From an uncultured Prevotellaceae bacterium (lineage in GTDB: Bacteria > Bacteroidota > Bacteroidia > Bacteroidales > Bacteroidaceae), in contig CACYRS010000010.1 of NCBI GenBank assembly GCA_902776935.1, positions 1 through 64,000 on the forward strand: a DNA stretch of 64,000 bases, in the 5' to 3' direction. Below are positions 17,665 to 26,593 of the stretch, piece after piece; the first letter of the stretch is position 1; each line of letters opens with the position of its first letter. A model generated the notes under the pieces. It ran no database searches. It saw only the letters and a list, made by a program, of their open reading frames with translations, and had not been told where the DNA came from. A program made the translations under genes and the position numbers.

Positions 17665-19031
17665 AAAGGATTAAGTATTATGCACTCTCCGCAGTATTAT
17701 TGCTCTGCGGCACAGGGCTGACAACGTCGTGTAGCGTTGACGACAACCCTGTGGCACCCTCACCCGAGGAGCAGGAGGCGATTGATAATCGCAATGAACT
17801 GGTAAGGCATATCGACAGCGATGCCAAGACGATGGCAGACATGTTCGATGTCGAATCCCTCAATGTCGCAGCTCAGGCCTACGAGCAGCTGTCGGCAATG
17901 ATGGAGGGCAGCAAGGACTTCATGACCAAAATGAAGAGCCTGCTCTCTACCGGTTCCATGAGAAAGGCCGTAGCCGGCATTAGTCCTGTAACCTCCGGTT
18001 CTGAGTTGGCCAAGATGGGCTATCTGATGTATATTACCGTCGACAACAGCGGCTATGGCATACAGGTAGTGTTTGATGGCAAGGGAAACTGTCGTCTCTC
18101 TACAGCCAAGAATCTGGAGTTCATCTTCCCGGCTGATATCAAAGGCATCGGATATACACTCTTCAAGGTTATCATAAAGGACGGTGGCGAGTATTACCAG
18201 ACGGTGTCTGAGGCAAACATCCCGAATGTGAAAGGTGTGGCCTGCGTCAACCGGTTCCCCCGTTCGCTCACTATGACTCTGACAGGGTTTATTGACAATA
18301 AGGAGCAGACGCTGAGCGAGACCGTCATCGGACTGGAATTGCCTCTGAATGAGAATTCTGCCTTTGTCAGTCTCGATGCAAAGTCATTTAATATTACCGG
18401 CCAGCAGCACAGCTACTCCGCCAGCGGCAAGGAGAGCACCCTCGATTTCCGCCTCAACAGCAACAATGGCAATATGACCCTCGGCTATGGCTATGCATGC
18501 GATGGAACGAGTATCGTCGACTGCGTGGCGCTGATGCGGCTTAAGCAGCAGGGCGGCTTTATCGGGCAGATATCTGCGGATGCATTGAATGTCGCTGACA
18601 TAAAGACTGTAGCAATTCGTATCCTCAACGACCTTACGCTCTCAGGCACGATTAGCGACGGTGATACCTTCTCACAGAATTTCGCCTCGGCCATCAGGAA
18701 CCGTCAGCCGGTCAGCTCGCCCGATGCCCTGGCAGGAATAGTGGAGTCGCTCAACCAGTCATCTGATTTTCAGCTTTCCTGCAGGCAGATGACGAAGGCG
18801 GAGGTGATGAAGTTCTGTGTGACGGAGAAAGACAAGCAGTATATCATAGAGCCCGCACTGAAGGATCTGAATTCCGATAAGTTCATCCCCATCAGCGAGA
18901 TTGTTGATGCCCAGACCATGGAGAATTTCAACAAGCCCTTCAGCATGTCGTTTACCCCTGGCGGCAATGCCGCTGGTTCGGCTCTGAATGTCTATTCGGC
19001 TTTAATAAAGATGATGCCCCTGAATGATTAA
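17661..19031 (+). CDS. Hypothetical lipoprotein, about 456 residues
   Basis: Signal sequence with lipobox LTTSC, then SVDDNPVAPSPEEQEA, a common mature lipoprotein start in Prevotella. The rest is an alpha/beta protein with no motif I can name. It overlaps the previous gene by four bases (ATGA) and the next by eight, so the three form an operon for surface or periplasmic proteins. It may belong to one of the Bacteroidetes lipoprotein DUF families. Confidence 0.7.
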   Translation: MKRIKYYALSAVLLLCGTGLTTSCSVDDNPVAPSPEEQEAIDNRNELVRHIDSDAKTMADMFDVESLNVAAQAYEQLSAMMEGSKDFMTKMKSLLSTGSMRKAVAGISPVTSGSELAKMGYLMYITVDNSGYGIQVVFDGKGNCRLSTAKNLEFIFPADIKGIGYTLFKVIIKDGGEYYQTVSEANIPNVKGVACVNRFPRSLTMTLTGFIDNKEQTLSETVIGLELPLNENSAFVSLDAKSFNITGQQHSYSASGKESTLDFRLNSNNGNMTLGYGYACDGTSIVDCVALMRLKQQGGFIGQISADALNVADIKTVAIRILNDLTLSGTISDGDTFSQNFASAIRNRQPVSSPDALAGIVESLNQSSDFQLSCRQMTKAEVMKFCVTEKDKQYIIEPALKDLNSDKFIPISEIVDAQTMENFNKPFSMSFTPGGNAAGSALNVYSALIKMMPLND

Positions 19032-19986
19032 GGAATTATCGTTCATAGCGCTTCTGCTGTCGGCACCCCAGGTATCTGCTCAGTCGATACTTCACCGTGC
19101 CGACAGCATGCTTTCACGTAACTATCGTAAGGGAGACATCGATACAGCGTATATCACCCGGCCTTCGACGAAGTGGACAGTCACGGCGCGTATGAATGTG
19201 TCGGGGGCGAAGATCGATGCCGAGGGAATAGATCAGGGAAAGCATTTCAAGGCAGAGATGGATGCCAACAGGAAGGCTACGCTCAGCCTGGGTGTCAGCT
19301 ACCTCGGTCTGTCGCTAAGCGCGTCGCTCAACCCCGCCAAACTGATGGGTAAGTACCATGACTACGAGTTGAATTTCAACAGCTACGGCCGTCGTTTCGG
19401 CTTCGACATCATCTATCAGAATGCCAAGAACTTCAAGGGCTGGCACGACCATGAGGGTATGGAGCGTATCACTCTGCCCGACGGTGTGCTCTCGGTGAAG
19501 ACGCTTAACGTTAATGCCTTCTACGTATTCAACAGCCGCCGTTTCTCTTATCCCGCAGCTTTCTCGCAGAGTTATATCCAGCGTCGCTCTGCCGGCAGTT
19601 TCCTTCTGGCAGCATCGGGCATGGGTCAGCGCGCTGATCTCGACTGGGAGCGGGATATGACGCTTAAGATGACAAACATCGGTGTCGGAGCGGGCTATGG
19701 TTATAACTACGTGCCTGGCAAGGGATGGTTGCTTCACATATCGGCCCTGCCCACGTTTATCGTCTATAGCAACGCATCGATGACCTTCGACGATGCGCGG
19801 GTGCCTCTTCACTACCATTTCCCTGAGGTGATAATCACGGGACGTGGTGCCGTGGTGCGTCAGTGGAGTAATAAGTTTATTGGTATGTCGATGGTGTTCA
19901 ATTTCACCAATGTCGGTGATAAGGAAAGCCTCGCGATACATAATATCAAGTGGCGCATACGGTCATTCTTCGGGGTGAGGTTTTGA
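19024..19986 (+). CDS. DUF4421-like outer-membrane protein
   Basis: A 320-residue protein with a signal peptide ending VSAQS. Alternating beta strands (for example ATLSLGVSYLGLSLSASLNP and WLLHISALPTFIVYSN) and a terminal aromatic (FFGVRF) suggest an outer-membrane barrel. The pattern DTAYITRPSTKWTV near residue 40 fits DUF4421. It is the last gene of the three-gene secreted-protein operon. Function unknown. Confidence 0.7.
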   Translation: MIKELSFIALLLSAPQVSAQSILHRADSMLSRNYRKGDIDTAYITRPSTKWTVTARMNVSGAKIDAEGIDQGKHFKAEMDANRKATLSLGVSYLGLSLSASLNPAKLMGKYHDYELNFNSYGRRFGFDIIYQNAKNFKGWHDHEGMERITLPDGVLSVKTLNVNAFYVFNSRRFSYPAAFSQSYIQRRSAGSFLLAASGMGQRADLDWERDMTLKMTNIGVGAGYGYNYVPGKGWLLHISALPTFIVYSNASMTFDDARVPLHYHFPEVIITGRGAVVRQWSNKFIGMSMVFNFTNVGDKESLAIHNIKWRIRSFFGVRF

Positions 19987-20001
19987 TAGAGTGAAAATAA
20001 A

Positions 20002-20024
20002 GTGGCAGTCGTTTCGGCTGCCAC
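20002..20024 (+). terminator. Hairpin after the DUF4421-like gene
   Basis: GTGGCAGTCG and CGGCTGCCAC form a 10-pair stem with a TTT loop, 16 bases after the stop. There is no T run, so termination would be weak or the hairpin acts in 3'-end stability. Confidence 0.4.
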
Positions 20025-20792
20025 AGGGTGTGCAGTTATATTCATAGCGAGAACTACGGTCTTGACAGTGCCATCATCAATGTCTCCAAAGCGGCATATC
20101 TCAGAAAACTAATTCAAAAAAAGCAATATTGAGGCATTCTTTTACTGGAATGAAATACAAAAAATAGAACAGGTAAACTAGAAGTGACGATATGAAACGT
20201 ACTATACAGTTATTAGATAGCCTCCCTACAGAACTACTGGCTCGCCTACTACCATCTGCGCCGTATCGCCCTTTACGATTACAGTTCATTATCTTGGAAA
20301 TCAAGAATTTCTGAAGTTGCCAAAGAAGGCTTTCTTGGCAGCAAGCATCATTCCTCCTGAAATGGTGTTAAGTTGCTATGACTGGGCGCAGCAGGCAAGT
20401 CGAGGCAGCGAATGCATCGTAAGCGGTTTCTCGTCCCATTTAGAACAACAGGTGCTCCACTTCCTGATGAAAGGCAGATGTCCCATCATCTTTGTGCTTG
20501 CCCGCTAGATGTACAAGCAGATTCCTTCCGAGCTTCAGTCTTTACTCGATGCTAATCGACTGCTCATCATCTCCGTTTCAAAAGCTGTCCGCCAGTCAAA
20601 AGCAACAGCACTCGTCCGTAATAGATATATATGTGAGATTGCAGACAGCATTCTATTTGTAGGGGTTAAGGAAAGCAGCAGCCTGTACCCGTTATCATTA
20701 GTGTACAATAACAAAGTAGAATCCTGGTAGTATATCATGGTGCCTGCGATACAAACATTAAAGAGAACTAAGAAACTAAGCAAAAAATAAAA
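20025..20792 (+). pseudogene. Decayed region with broken DprA/Smf-like gene
   Basis: About 770 bases with no intact gene. From about 20281 to 20730 one frame reads YLGNQEFLKLPKKAFLAAS, then SCYDWAQQASRG, VSGFSSHLEQQVLHFLMKG and RCPIIFVLAR, then an in-frame TAG (20506-20508), then MYKQIPSELQSLLDANRLLIISVS. This resembles the Rossmann-like DprA/Smf fold (HSxxE-type motif, then a Pro-Ile-Ile strand). Upstream coding signal shifts frame near 20200-20290 (QNYWLAYYHLRRIAL), and another shifted fragment (GLDSAIINVSKAAYLRKL) lies at 20050-20110. This is best read as a gene inactivated by a stop and frameshifts. A small functional C-terminal fragment is possible but unlikely. Confidence 0.5.
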
Positions 20793-21311
20793 ATGGAGTT
20801 ATTACAATGTCTAAAGAATAATAGTTCAACGTTCCATATACGAACGAAGGAGGAAATTGACCAATTGTTTAATGAGTTGTCTGTACAGAAATTACCGATA
20901 GACAACAAGCTAGACTTTGATATAAGGATGGCAATACAAAAGGTAAAGCTGCAGCTGTACTATGAATTGAAACTTGTTGAATATCGTCGATCTGTTAACT
21001 CCGCAAAAAAAGTCGCTTCCTGCGAGTCCAATCTCGCGCCAACAGTTAAGGAAAAAAAGGATAGAACATCAAAGAAGAAAAAGAAAAAAACATCGTTTGA
21101 AAAAGAGAATGAGAGACTTAAAAATAAAAACAAAGAAGAATTAATCGCTGAGAATAAAGCTAGAGTTGCAAAGTACCATCCTGAACCTGATTTGAATACA
21201 TGTTCTACGACTTTTTATAAAGCAAGGAGGAAAAATGAACATGAAAAGGAAATGATGGAGAAATTTAAAGGGCATTGGGTTTCAATCGTTTCTATTCCAA
21301 TGAAAGGCTAA
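20793..21311 (+). CDS. Lys-rich hypothetical protein
   Basis: A 172-residue protein, AT-rich in codon use compared with its neighbours. The N-terminal half is helical; the middle has long Lys runs and a charged coiled-coil-like stretch (SFEKENERLKNKNKEELIAENKARV); the C-terminus is compact. No signal peptide. No family recognised. It sits in the decayed accessory patch next to the broken DprA-like gene, suggesting horizontal acquisition. A nucleic-acid-binding role is conceivable from its charge only. Confidence 0.55.
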   Translation: MELLQCLKNNSSTFHIRTKEEIDQLFNELSVQKLPIDNKLDFDIRMAIQKVKLQLYYELKLVEYRRSVNSAKKVASCESNLAPTVKEKKDRTSKKKKKKTSFEKENERLKNKNKEELIAENKARVAKYHPEPDLNTCSTTFYKARRKNEHEKEMMEKFKGHWVSIVSIPMKG

Positions 21312-21383
21312 AATGCATAAACTATGAAGCAACAGTAGTGCCATGCCCCATCCGCGAACGGTGTGTCCGGATTTCAAAGAAAC

Positions 21384-21412
21384 TAAGGGCTTCCACTATT
21401 GAGAAGCCCTTA
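21384..21412 (-). terminator. Terminator of rubrerythrin gene
   Basis: TAAGGGCTTC and GAAGCCCTTA pair around a 9-base loop six bases after the rubrerythrin stop. On the minus strand it is followed by the T-rich GTTTCTTT. Confidence 0.8.
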
Positions 21413-21417
21413 ATCGT

Positions 21418-21960
21418 TTAATAGTTTTCTGCCTTCACTTGGAAGTAAGATTGCGGATGGTTGCAGACTGGACACTCATCGGGAGCTTTCTTACCAATGA
21501 CGATATGACCACAATTGGAGCATTGCCAGATGACGTCGTCGTCCTTGGAGAACACGCGCTCCTTCTGCACATTGTCCAGCAACTTGCGATAGCGCTCCTC
21601 GTGAGCCTTCTCGATAGCAGCTACACCCTCAAACTTCTCAGCAATCTCGTCGAAACCTTCTTCGCGAGCCTCACGAGCCATACGGGCATACATGTCGGTC
21701 CACTCGAAGTTCTCGCCACCGGCAGCAGCTTCCAGGTTAGCGGCTGTGTCCTTGATAGCACCACCCTCTAACAGCTTGAACCACATTTTTGCATGCTCTT
21801 TCTCATTAGCTGCTGTTTCCTCGAAGATAGCGGCAATCTGTACGAATCCGTCCTTCTTGGCTTTTGAGGCCCAGTAGTTGTACTTGTTACGAGCCATCGA
21901 CTCACCTGCAAAAGCTTCCTGCAGGTTCTTCTCGGTTTTTGTTCCTTTCAATTCTTTCAT
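21418..21960 (-). CDS. rbr: Rubrerythrin
   Basis: A 180-residue di-iron peroxidase. It has an N-terminal ferritin-like four-helix bundle with Glu/His ligand motifs ([27 protein letters not shown]) and a C-terminal rubredoxin-like site with CSNCGH and CPVCNH. It reduces hydrogen peroxide in anaerobes. Length is typical. The promoter is TAAATTTG on the minus strand at 22013-22006. It appears monocistronic with its own terminator. Confidence 0.96.
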   Translation of the reverse strand: MKELKGTKTEKNLQEAFAGESMARNKYNYWASKAKKDGFVQIAAIFEETAANEKEHAKMWFKLLEGGAIKDTAANLEAAAGGENFEWTDMYARMAREAREEGFDEIAEKFEGVAAIEKAHEERYRKLLDNVQKERVFSKDDDVIWQCSNCGHIVIGKKAPDECPVCNHPQSYFQVKAENY

Positions 21961-22045
21961 AGTTCTTACTTGATTAGTTTGTAGATAAACGTTTCAATTC
22001 GGTGACAAATTTAATACTTTTTTTGCAATCTCGGAAATTTTTGAG

Positions 22046-22075
22046 TTGTTTTTTGTTAATTATTTACTACCTTTG
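22046..22075 (+). promoter_or_regulatory. Promoter of the symporter operon
   Basis: TTG at 22046-22048, a 19-base gap, then TACCTTTG at 22068-22075; 23 bases before the ATG at 22099. It lies back to back with the rubrerythrin promoter (22006-22013 on the minus strand). Confidence 0.65.
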
Positions 22076-22098
22076 CACAATCAATAAGATAATTGCAG

Positions 22099-23472
22099 AT
22101 GAACGAGCTGATAACTCAAATAAACGATGCTATATGGGGCTATGTCCTGATAGCTGCCCTGATAATATGTGGCATCTGGTTTACATGGAAAACCAGAGGC
22201 GTTCAGTTTCGGATGGTTGGTGAGATGATTCGGCTTCTCACTGATTCGGCCACTTCGGGGACTGATAGTCTTTCAGACAAGGACAAGAATCATAAGCACA
22301 TATCCTCATTCCAGGCCTTTGCAGTATCTGTGGCTACACGTGTGGGCACGGGAAACCTGGCGGGAGTGGCAACGGCGATAGCCATCGGAGGGCCGGGGGC
22401 AGTGTTCTGGATGTGGGTTATCGCTCTGATAGGGTCGGCAACGGCATTCATAGAGTCGACTCTCGGACAGCTGTATAAGCAGCGTCATAAGGATTCGTTT
22501 GTTGGCGGTCCGGCATATTATATTGAAAAAGGTCTGCATTGCAAGTGGATGGCCTATCTCTTTGCCGTGCTGATAACCATCACCTTCGGACTCTCATATA
22601 ATTCCATCCAGAGCAATACCATCTGTGGGGCTATGCAGAAGGCCTTCGGGTGGAATCCGCTGATTGTGGGCGGCATCCTGTCGGTTGTGGCCTTGATTAT
22701 CATCTTCGGAGGTCTTCATCGTATTGCCAACGTCAGCGCGGTATTGGTTCCTCTGATGGCAATAGGATATTTTATCCTGGTGGTTGTGATTATTATAATG
22801 AACATCCAACTGATTCCCCATGTGATGAAGGTGATATTTACGAGCGCCTTCGGGCTGGAGCAGGGGGTAGGAGGAGCTATAGGAGCAACGATAATGAACG
22901 GAGTAAAGCGCGGATTGTTCAGCAATGAGGCGGGTGAGGGTAGTGCACCTAATGTGGCTGCTACTGCCACCGTAAGCCATCCGGTGAAACAGGGCCTTAT
23001 ACAGGCGTTGGGCGTTTTCACGGATACGCTGCTGGTATGCTCTTGCACAGCATTCATGATACTCATCAGTGGCCTGTACAGCACACCGGAACTCAACGGT
23101 ATAGCACTCACTCAGGCGGCTCTTAACTCAGAGATAGGGGCCATCGGACCTACGTTTATTGCCATAGCGATATTGCTCTTTGCCTTTTCGAGTATCATCG
23201 GCAACTACTATTACGGTGAGGCGAACATCCGTTTTATGACCTCAAGTAATGTTGTCCTTACGGTGTATCGGCTGTTCTCCGGTGGTGTACTGGTGATGTT
23301 TGGAGCAATGGCAAGTCTCGAGATAGTATGGAATTTAGGAGACCTGTGTATGGCTCTGCTTACCGCATGTAACCTTGTGGCGATAATAAGCCTGGGGAAA
23401 TATGCTTTCAGGCTGCTTGATGACTTCCTTGTCAGCCATCTGTCTGATGGTGCTCATGCTCAGTTGCGGTAA
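22099..23472 (+). CDS. Sodium:alanine symporter (AGCS family)
   Basis: About 457 residues with roughly ten membrane segments. Family signatures are SSFQAFAVSVATRVGTGNLAGVATAIAIGGPGAVFWMW near residue 75, GGPAYYIEKG, and NEAGEGSAPNVAATA. It imports alanine or glycine with sodium ions across the inner membrane. The ATG at 22099 is preferred over a TTG two codons upstream. The 3' end overlaps the next gene by up to 71 bases. Confidence 0.92.
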   Translation: MNELITQINDAIWGYVLIAALIICGIWFTWKTRGVQFRMVGEMIRLLTDSATSGTDSLSDKDKNHKHISSFQAFAVSVATRVGTGNLAGVATAIAIGGPGAVFWMWVIALIGSATAFIESTLGQLYKQRHKDSFVGGPAYYIEKGLHCKWMAYLFAVLITITFGLSYNSIQSNTICGAMQKAFGWNPLIVGGILSVVALIIIFGGLHRIANVSAVLVPLMAIGYFILVVVIIIMNIQLIPHVMKVIFTSAFGLEQGVGGAIGATIMNGVKRGLFSNEAGEGSAPNVAATATVSHPVKQGLIQALGVFTDTLLVCSCTAFMILISGLYSTPELNGIALTQAALNSEIGAIGPTFIAIAILLFAFSSIIGNYYYGEANIRFMTSSNVVLTVYRLFSGGVLVMFGAMASLEIVWNLGDLCMALLTACNLVAIISLGKYAFRLLDDFLVSHLSDGAHAQLR

Positions 23473-24289
23473 TAAAGGCCAGGTGTCATCATCTGGCAGC
23501 GTAGATTCTCTGTCTGTGGATTCTGTTGCCACAGAGGTGGATGAAGAGGTTTGTATAGACTCCATTAAGACCGATACGGTGTCGTTCTCAAAGGAGGATG
23601 GCATCTACAAGTTTGGTCTTGTAGCCGACTATCCCGTGGCAGGTCCTGACAGTGTGGTGAAGAAGATTCGTGAGTTTATCAATGACTTCTTCGGCGGAGC
23701 ATACGAAGGGTCTTTGGCGGATGGCAATGGAATGATTGCCAGGAATGGAGAGATGTCATTCGGCAACTTCTTGGAACTTTGTGGCGATGCCGATCTGGAG
23801 GAGGTCAATGAGCTGTTTCAGTATAAGAGTGTGAATAAGGGCTACGAGACCGGCAAGTTTGTCACCTTCAATGTATGGGTGAGCCAGTACACAGGTGGGT
23901 TACACGGCATCGGTTTCGAGGAAGGTCATACCTTCAGCAAGGTAAACGGACAGTGTTTCGGCTACGAGATGATGAGGAACCTTGATACCCCTGCGTTCAA
24001 ACAGCTTATCAAGGAAGGCTTGAAGAGATTTTTCACCAGTGAAGACGCAAAGGAGCTTATCAGCGACAATGACCTGTTGCAAGAGTTGGTATCCTATAGC
24101 GGCAGTGCCGACGAGATTCCTCTCCCAGACAACGAGCCGTATATGACTGAGAAGGGTGTGACGTTTATCTACCAGCCCTATGAGATATCCTATTATGCTG
24201 CAGGGAAGCCGGAGTTTACCATATCTTATGATATTGTCAGACCCTATCTTACCCAGCAGGCAATAGAACTGTTTATGCCAGGAAAGTAA
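23402..24289 (+). CDS. DUF3298-like lipoprotein
   Basis: About 295 residues with a hydrophobic N-terminus and lipobox LMLSC, an acidic Ser/Val-rich linker, then an alpha/beta domain. The C-terminal segment GVTFIYQPYEISYYAAGKPEFTISYD resembles DUF3298 (RsiV-type) domains. The N-terminus overlaps the symporter gene; an ATG at 23420 is a shorter alternative start. Function unknown; probably exposed in the periplasm or on the outer membrane. Confidence 0.75.
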   Translation: MLSGCLMTSLSAICLMVLMLSCGNKGQVSSSGSVDSLSVDSVATEVDEEVCIDSIKTDTVSFSKEDGIYKFGLVADYPVAGPDSVVKKIREFINDFFGGAYEGSLADGNGMIARNGEMSFGNFLELCGDADLEEVNELFQYKSVNKGYETGKFVTFNVWVSQYTGGLHGIGFEEGHTFSKVNGQCFGYEMMRNLDTPAFKQLIKEGLKRFFTSEDAKELISDNDLLQELVSYSGSADEIPLPDNEPYMTEKGVTFIYQPYEISYYAAGKPEFTISYDIVRPYLTQQAIELFMPGK

Positions 24290-24298
24290 TGATTGTAT

Positions 24299-24772
24299 AT
24301 GGATAGAGAGATTTATACGGTTAAGAAGCCAAACGGGTGTTGGCATTATGCTGGTTGTCTGCTTACTATAGTCAGCACGTTGCTGATTGTGTTTTGTGTG
24401 TATCTGATTATCGAGTCAGAAGAAGAGTTGGATCGTAAACGAGCAGAATACGCCGCCTCTCATCAGGAGTATGAAGAGGCTATGAGGGCTTACGAAGCTG
24501 ATTCTGCGAATCTGAAAGTAGAGTATCAGCGTATTCAGGCTGAGATTGATGCTGCCCGGGCACGTAATGACTCAACGGCAGTAGCAGCTTTAAAGGACAG
24601 TCTGAAATGTTATAGCGAACCAGAATGGACTCCGCGCGGAGTCATCGGTGTTAACATCGGTGCTGCCTTTTTTGCGGTCTTTGCCTTAGCGATGCTGGTT
24701 CCGCTTGCCATAGGCATCCTGCTACTTATCTACTATCGCTATCGCAAGCGCAAGTGGAAATATCAGATATAA
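24299..24772 (+). CDS. Hypothetical membrane protein with coiled coil
   Basis: About 157 residues. A membrane segment near residues 20-40 (LLTIVSTLLIVFCVYLII) is followed by a charged helical coiled coil (about 42-95, with EEELDRKRAEYAASHQEYEEA), a second hydrophobic segment (about 115-145), and a basic tail RYRKRKWKY. The coiled coil would lie between the two segments. The ATG at 24299 is chosen over a TTG at 24293. It lies 9 bases after the lipoprotein gene. No family recognised. Confidence 0.65.
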   Translation: MDREIYTVKKPNGCWHYAGCLLTIVSTLLIVFCVYLIIESEEELDRKRAEYAASHQEYEEAMRAYEADSANLKVEYQRIQAEIDAARARNDSTAVAALKDSLKCYSEPEWTPRGVIGVNIGAAFFAVFALAMLVPLAIGILLLIYYRYRKRKWKYQI

Positions 24773-24775
24773 CGG

Positions 24776-25627
24776 TCACCAGTCTGCAAGATCTGACTGC
24801 GCCTCAATGCGGTTCTCAATCTTGTCGTCGAGGGCGGGGAAGAAGTCGATGCCTGTGAAGGTTTCTATCTCGTCGACGCTACTGACAGCGTCTTTCATCG
24901 GCTGTTTCTTGCCTTCGTTATTGTAGATGAATCCGATGGCCTTTGGATTACCCTGACGGCAGAGCACCACCTTGAAGAACTTCTCTGGCACCCATACGCG
25001 GTTGCGGCCTATCATCTTCTGTTCGCCAATACCGTCAAAGAGAGGTCCGCAGACGATATCTATAGAGCCGTATTTGCGTGCCCAGTCACGACAGAGAATC
25101 TCGAGGTCGTTCCACTCGTATTTGTTAAGTCTGTGATTCTGAGGACAGATATTTGTAAAGAGAAACGACTCCTTCATGGCCTCACTATCCCATTTGCAGT
25201 CGCCTGCGGGACACATGTGGCCTCTGTCGTAGCGTGAGTTGTAATAGTCCTTGTCGGTGGCTCTGGGAACCTCTACGGCAGTATCTTCGGTAAAGAGCAT
25301 CCCCGAGCGCATAGCAGAGCCGTAGGTGCGCTGTTTGGTGAGGTGCCAGGCCACCCAGTTGGGGGTCTTTGTCTTACTGTTATAAGATGTGGTATAGCCC
25401 TTGCGCTTGATAATCTGTTCCGGCCTGTCGGTGAGCTTGGCGGGGATTTCATAGAGTAGGGGAGCCTTCTTTGCCCTTGCGGCATCGGCTGTTGAGACCC
25501 TGGTCGTTGCGGCTTGGGCTGACGTAGGATTAAGGAATCCCTGTGCCGGCTTATCCTGTCTGCATCCGGTAGCAACAATGGTTATTGCCACCGCGATAGC
25601 AGCATAAATCATTTTTCTGTATATCAT
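24776..25627 (-). CDS. DNA/RNA non-specific endonuclease, lipoprotein
   Basis: A 283-residue lipoprotein (lipobox VATGC) with a NUC1/His-Me finger nuclease domain. The catalytic DRGHMCPAGDC motif is near residue 125, followed by FTNICPQNHRLNKYEWNDLE with the metal-ligand Asn. It would cut DNA and RNA outside the cytoplasm, likely for nutrient scavenging. Length is typical of Bacteroidetes members. It converges with the membrane-protein gene, with only 3 bases between stops. Confidence 0.92.
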   Translation of the reverse strand: MIYRKMIYAAIAVAITIVATGCRQDKPAQGFLNPTSAQAATTRVSTADAARAKKAPLLYEIPAKLTDRPEQIIKRKGYTTSYNSKTKTPNWVAWHLTKQRTYGSAMRSGMLFTEDTAVEVPRATDKDYYNSRYDRGHMCPAGDCKWDSEAMKESFLFTNICPQNHRLNKYEWNDLEILCRDWARKYGSIDIVCGPLFDGIGEQKMIGRNRVWVPEKFFKVVLCRQGNPKAIGFIYNNEGKKQPMKDAVSSVDEIETFTGIDFFPALDDKIENRIEAQSDLADW

Positions 25628-25645
25628 ATTTCCTAAAATCGTGTA

Positions 25646-26557
25646 TTAAATCCCAAGTCCGTCCTGGAAACTTACATCCACAGCCTTTGACTGCAGAATC
25701 CTTGAATATGGCGGTACGCTGTGAGTGAGCCAGATGTTACCACCGATGACGGAATCGTGACCAATGGTGATACGTCCAAGGATAGAGGCATTGGAATAGA
25801 TGGTGACATTATCCTCAATTATCGGGTGACGGGGCACGTTGAGCATGTTGCCCTGTTCGTCGTATTTGAAACTTTTCGCTCCAAGGGTAACACCCTGATA
25901 CAGGGTAACGTGATTGCCGATGATGCTGGTCTCGCCGATTACCACACCCGTGCCGTGATCGATAGAGAAATACTCGCCTATCTGTGCTCCTGGATGGATG
26001 TCGATACCCGTCTTGGAGTGAGCCTGTTCGGTGATGATACGTGGTATCACGGGAACCTGCATCTCGTGGAGCTTATGTGCCACACGGTAATGGGTCATCG
26101 TGTTAACTACAGGATAACAGAAGATTACCTCACCGTAGGTCTCGGCAGCGGGGTCGTTATCGAACATCGCCTGGATGTCGGTATAGAGCAGGCGCTTTAT
26201 CTCTGGCAGGGCATCGATAAACTGCAGGGCCAGTTCCTCGCCAGCGCAGAGCACATCACTCTCAGCACAATCCTCGCAGAACTGCAGTCCGCGGGCTATC
26301 TGCTGGCGCAACAGACGGTACAACTCTTCCATCGACACACCTATCTGATAGGCTCTCAGCTCCTCGTCGGGCTGGCGCTTATGGAAATAGTCGCTGAACA
26401 CGATGCTCTTGATGAGGCTTACGATACGTTTCACGTCCTCTACCGACGGCAGCTGTGTCAGTGTGGCGGTAGGCATCATCCTCAATTCATCGTCGGTATG
26501 CTTGGAAAGGATGGCTACATTGTTCCTGAGCGTCTCGTTTATTTTCTTCTGATCCAT
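25646..26557 (-). CDS. cysE: Serine O-acetyltransferase
   Basis: A 303-residue enzyme making O-acetylserine for cysteine synthesis from serine and acetyl-CoA. The N-terminal helical domain is followed by a left-handed beta helix of hexapeptide repeats from about residue 190 (HPGAQIGEYFSIDHGTGVVIGETSIIG), including the catalytic His in DHGTG. This is the longer form (EpsC/SatA-like) common in Bacteroidetes. Its leader contains AAAAAGGTAA-type repeats (26560-26593). Confidence 0.92.
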   Translation of the reverse strand: MDQKKINETLRNNVAILSKHTDDELRMMPTATLTQLPSVEDVKRIVSLIKSIVFSDYFHKRQPDEELRAYQIGVSMEELYRLLRQQIARGLQFCEDCAESDVLCAGEELALQFIDALPEIKRLLYTDIQAMFDNDPAAETYGEVIFCYPVVNTMTHYRVAHKLHEMQVPVIPRIITEQAHSKTGIDIHPGAQIGEYFSIDHGTGVVIGETSIIGNHVTLYQGVTLGAKSFKYDEQGNMLNVPRHPIIEDNVTIYSNASILGRITIGHDSVIGGNIWLTHSVPPYSRILQSKAVDVSFQDGLGI

Positions 26558-26559
26558 AA

Positions 26560-26593
26560 TTACCTTTTTACTTTTTTACCTTTTTACCTTTTT
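26560..26593. repeat. A-rich AAAAAGGTA leader repeat
   Basis: On the minus strand, three AAAAAGGTA-like units stand directly before the serine acetyltransferase ATG. The same element precedes the starts at 28506, 30758 and 62983 (see findings). Confidence 0.6.

Noticed and set aside
20317..20508. Two short intact genes instead of one broken DprA-like gene
   Set aside because: The two frames are in phase, separated by one stop, and together follow one family pattern; a single damaged gene is the simpler reading.
21330..21402. Tiny frame starting MPHPRTVCPDFKE before the rubrerythrin terminator
   Set aside because: Too short, runs into the terminator stem, and has no recognisable features.
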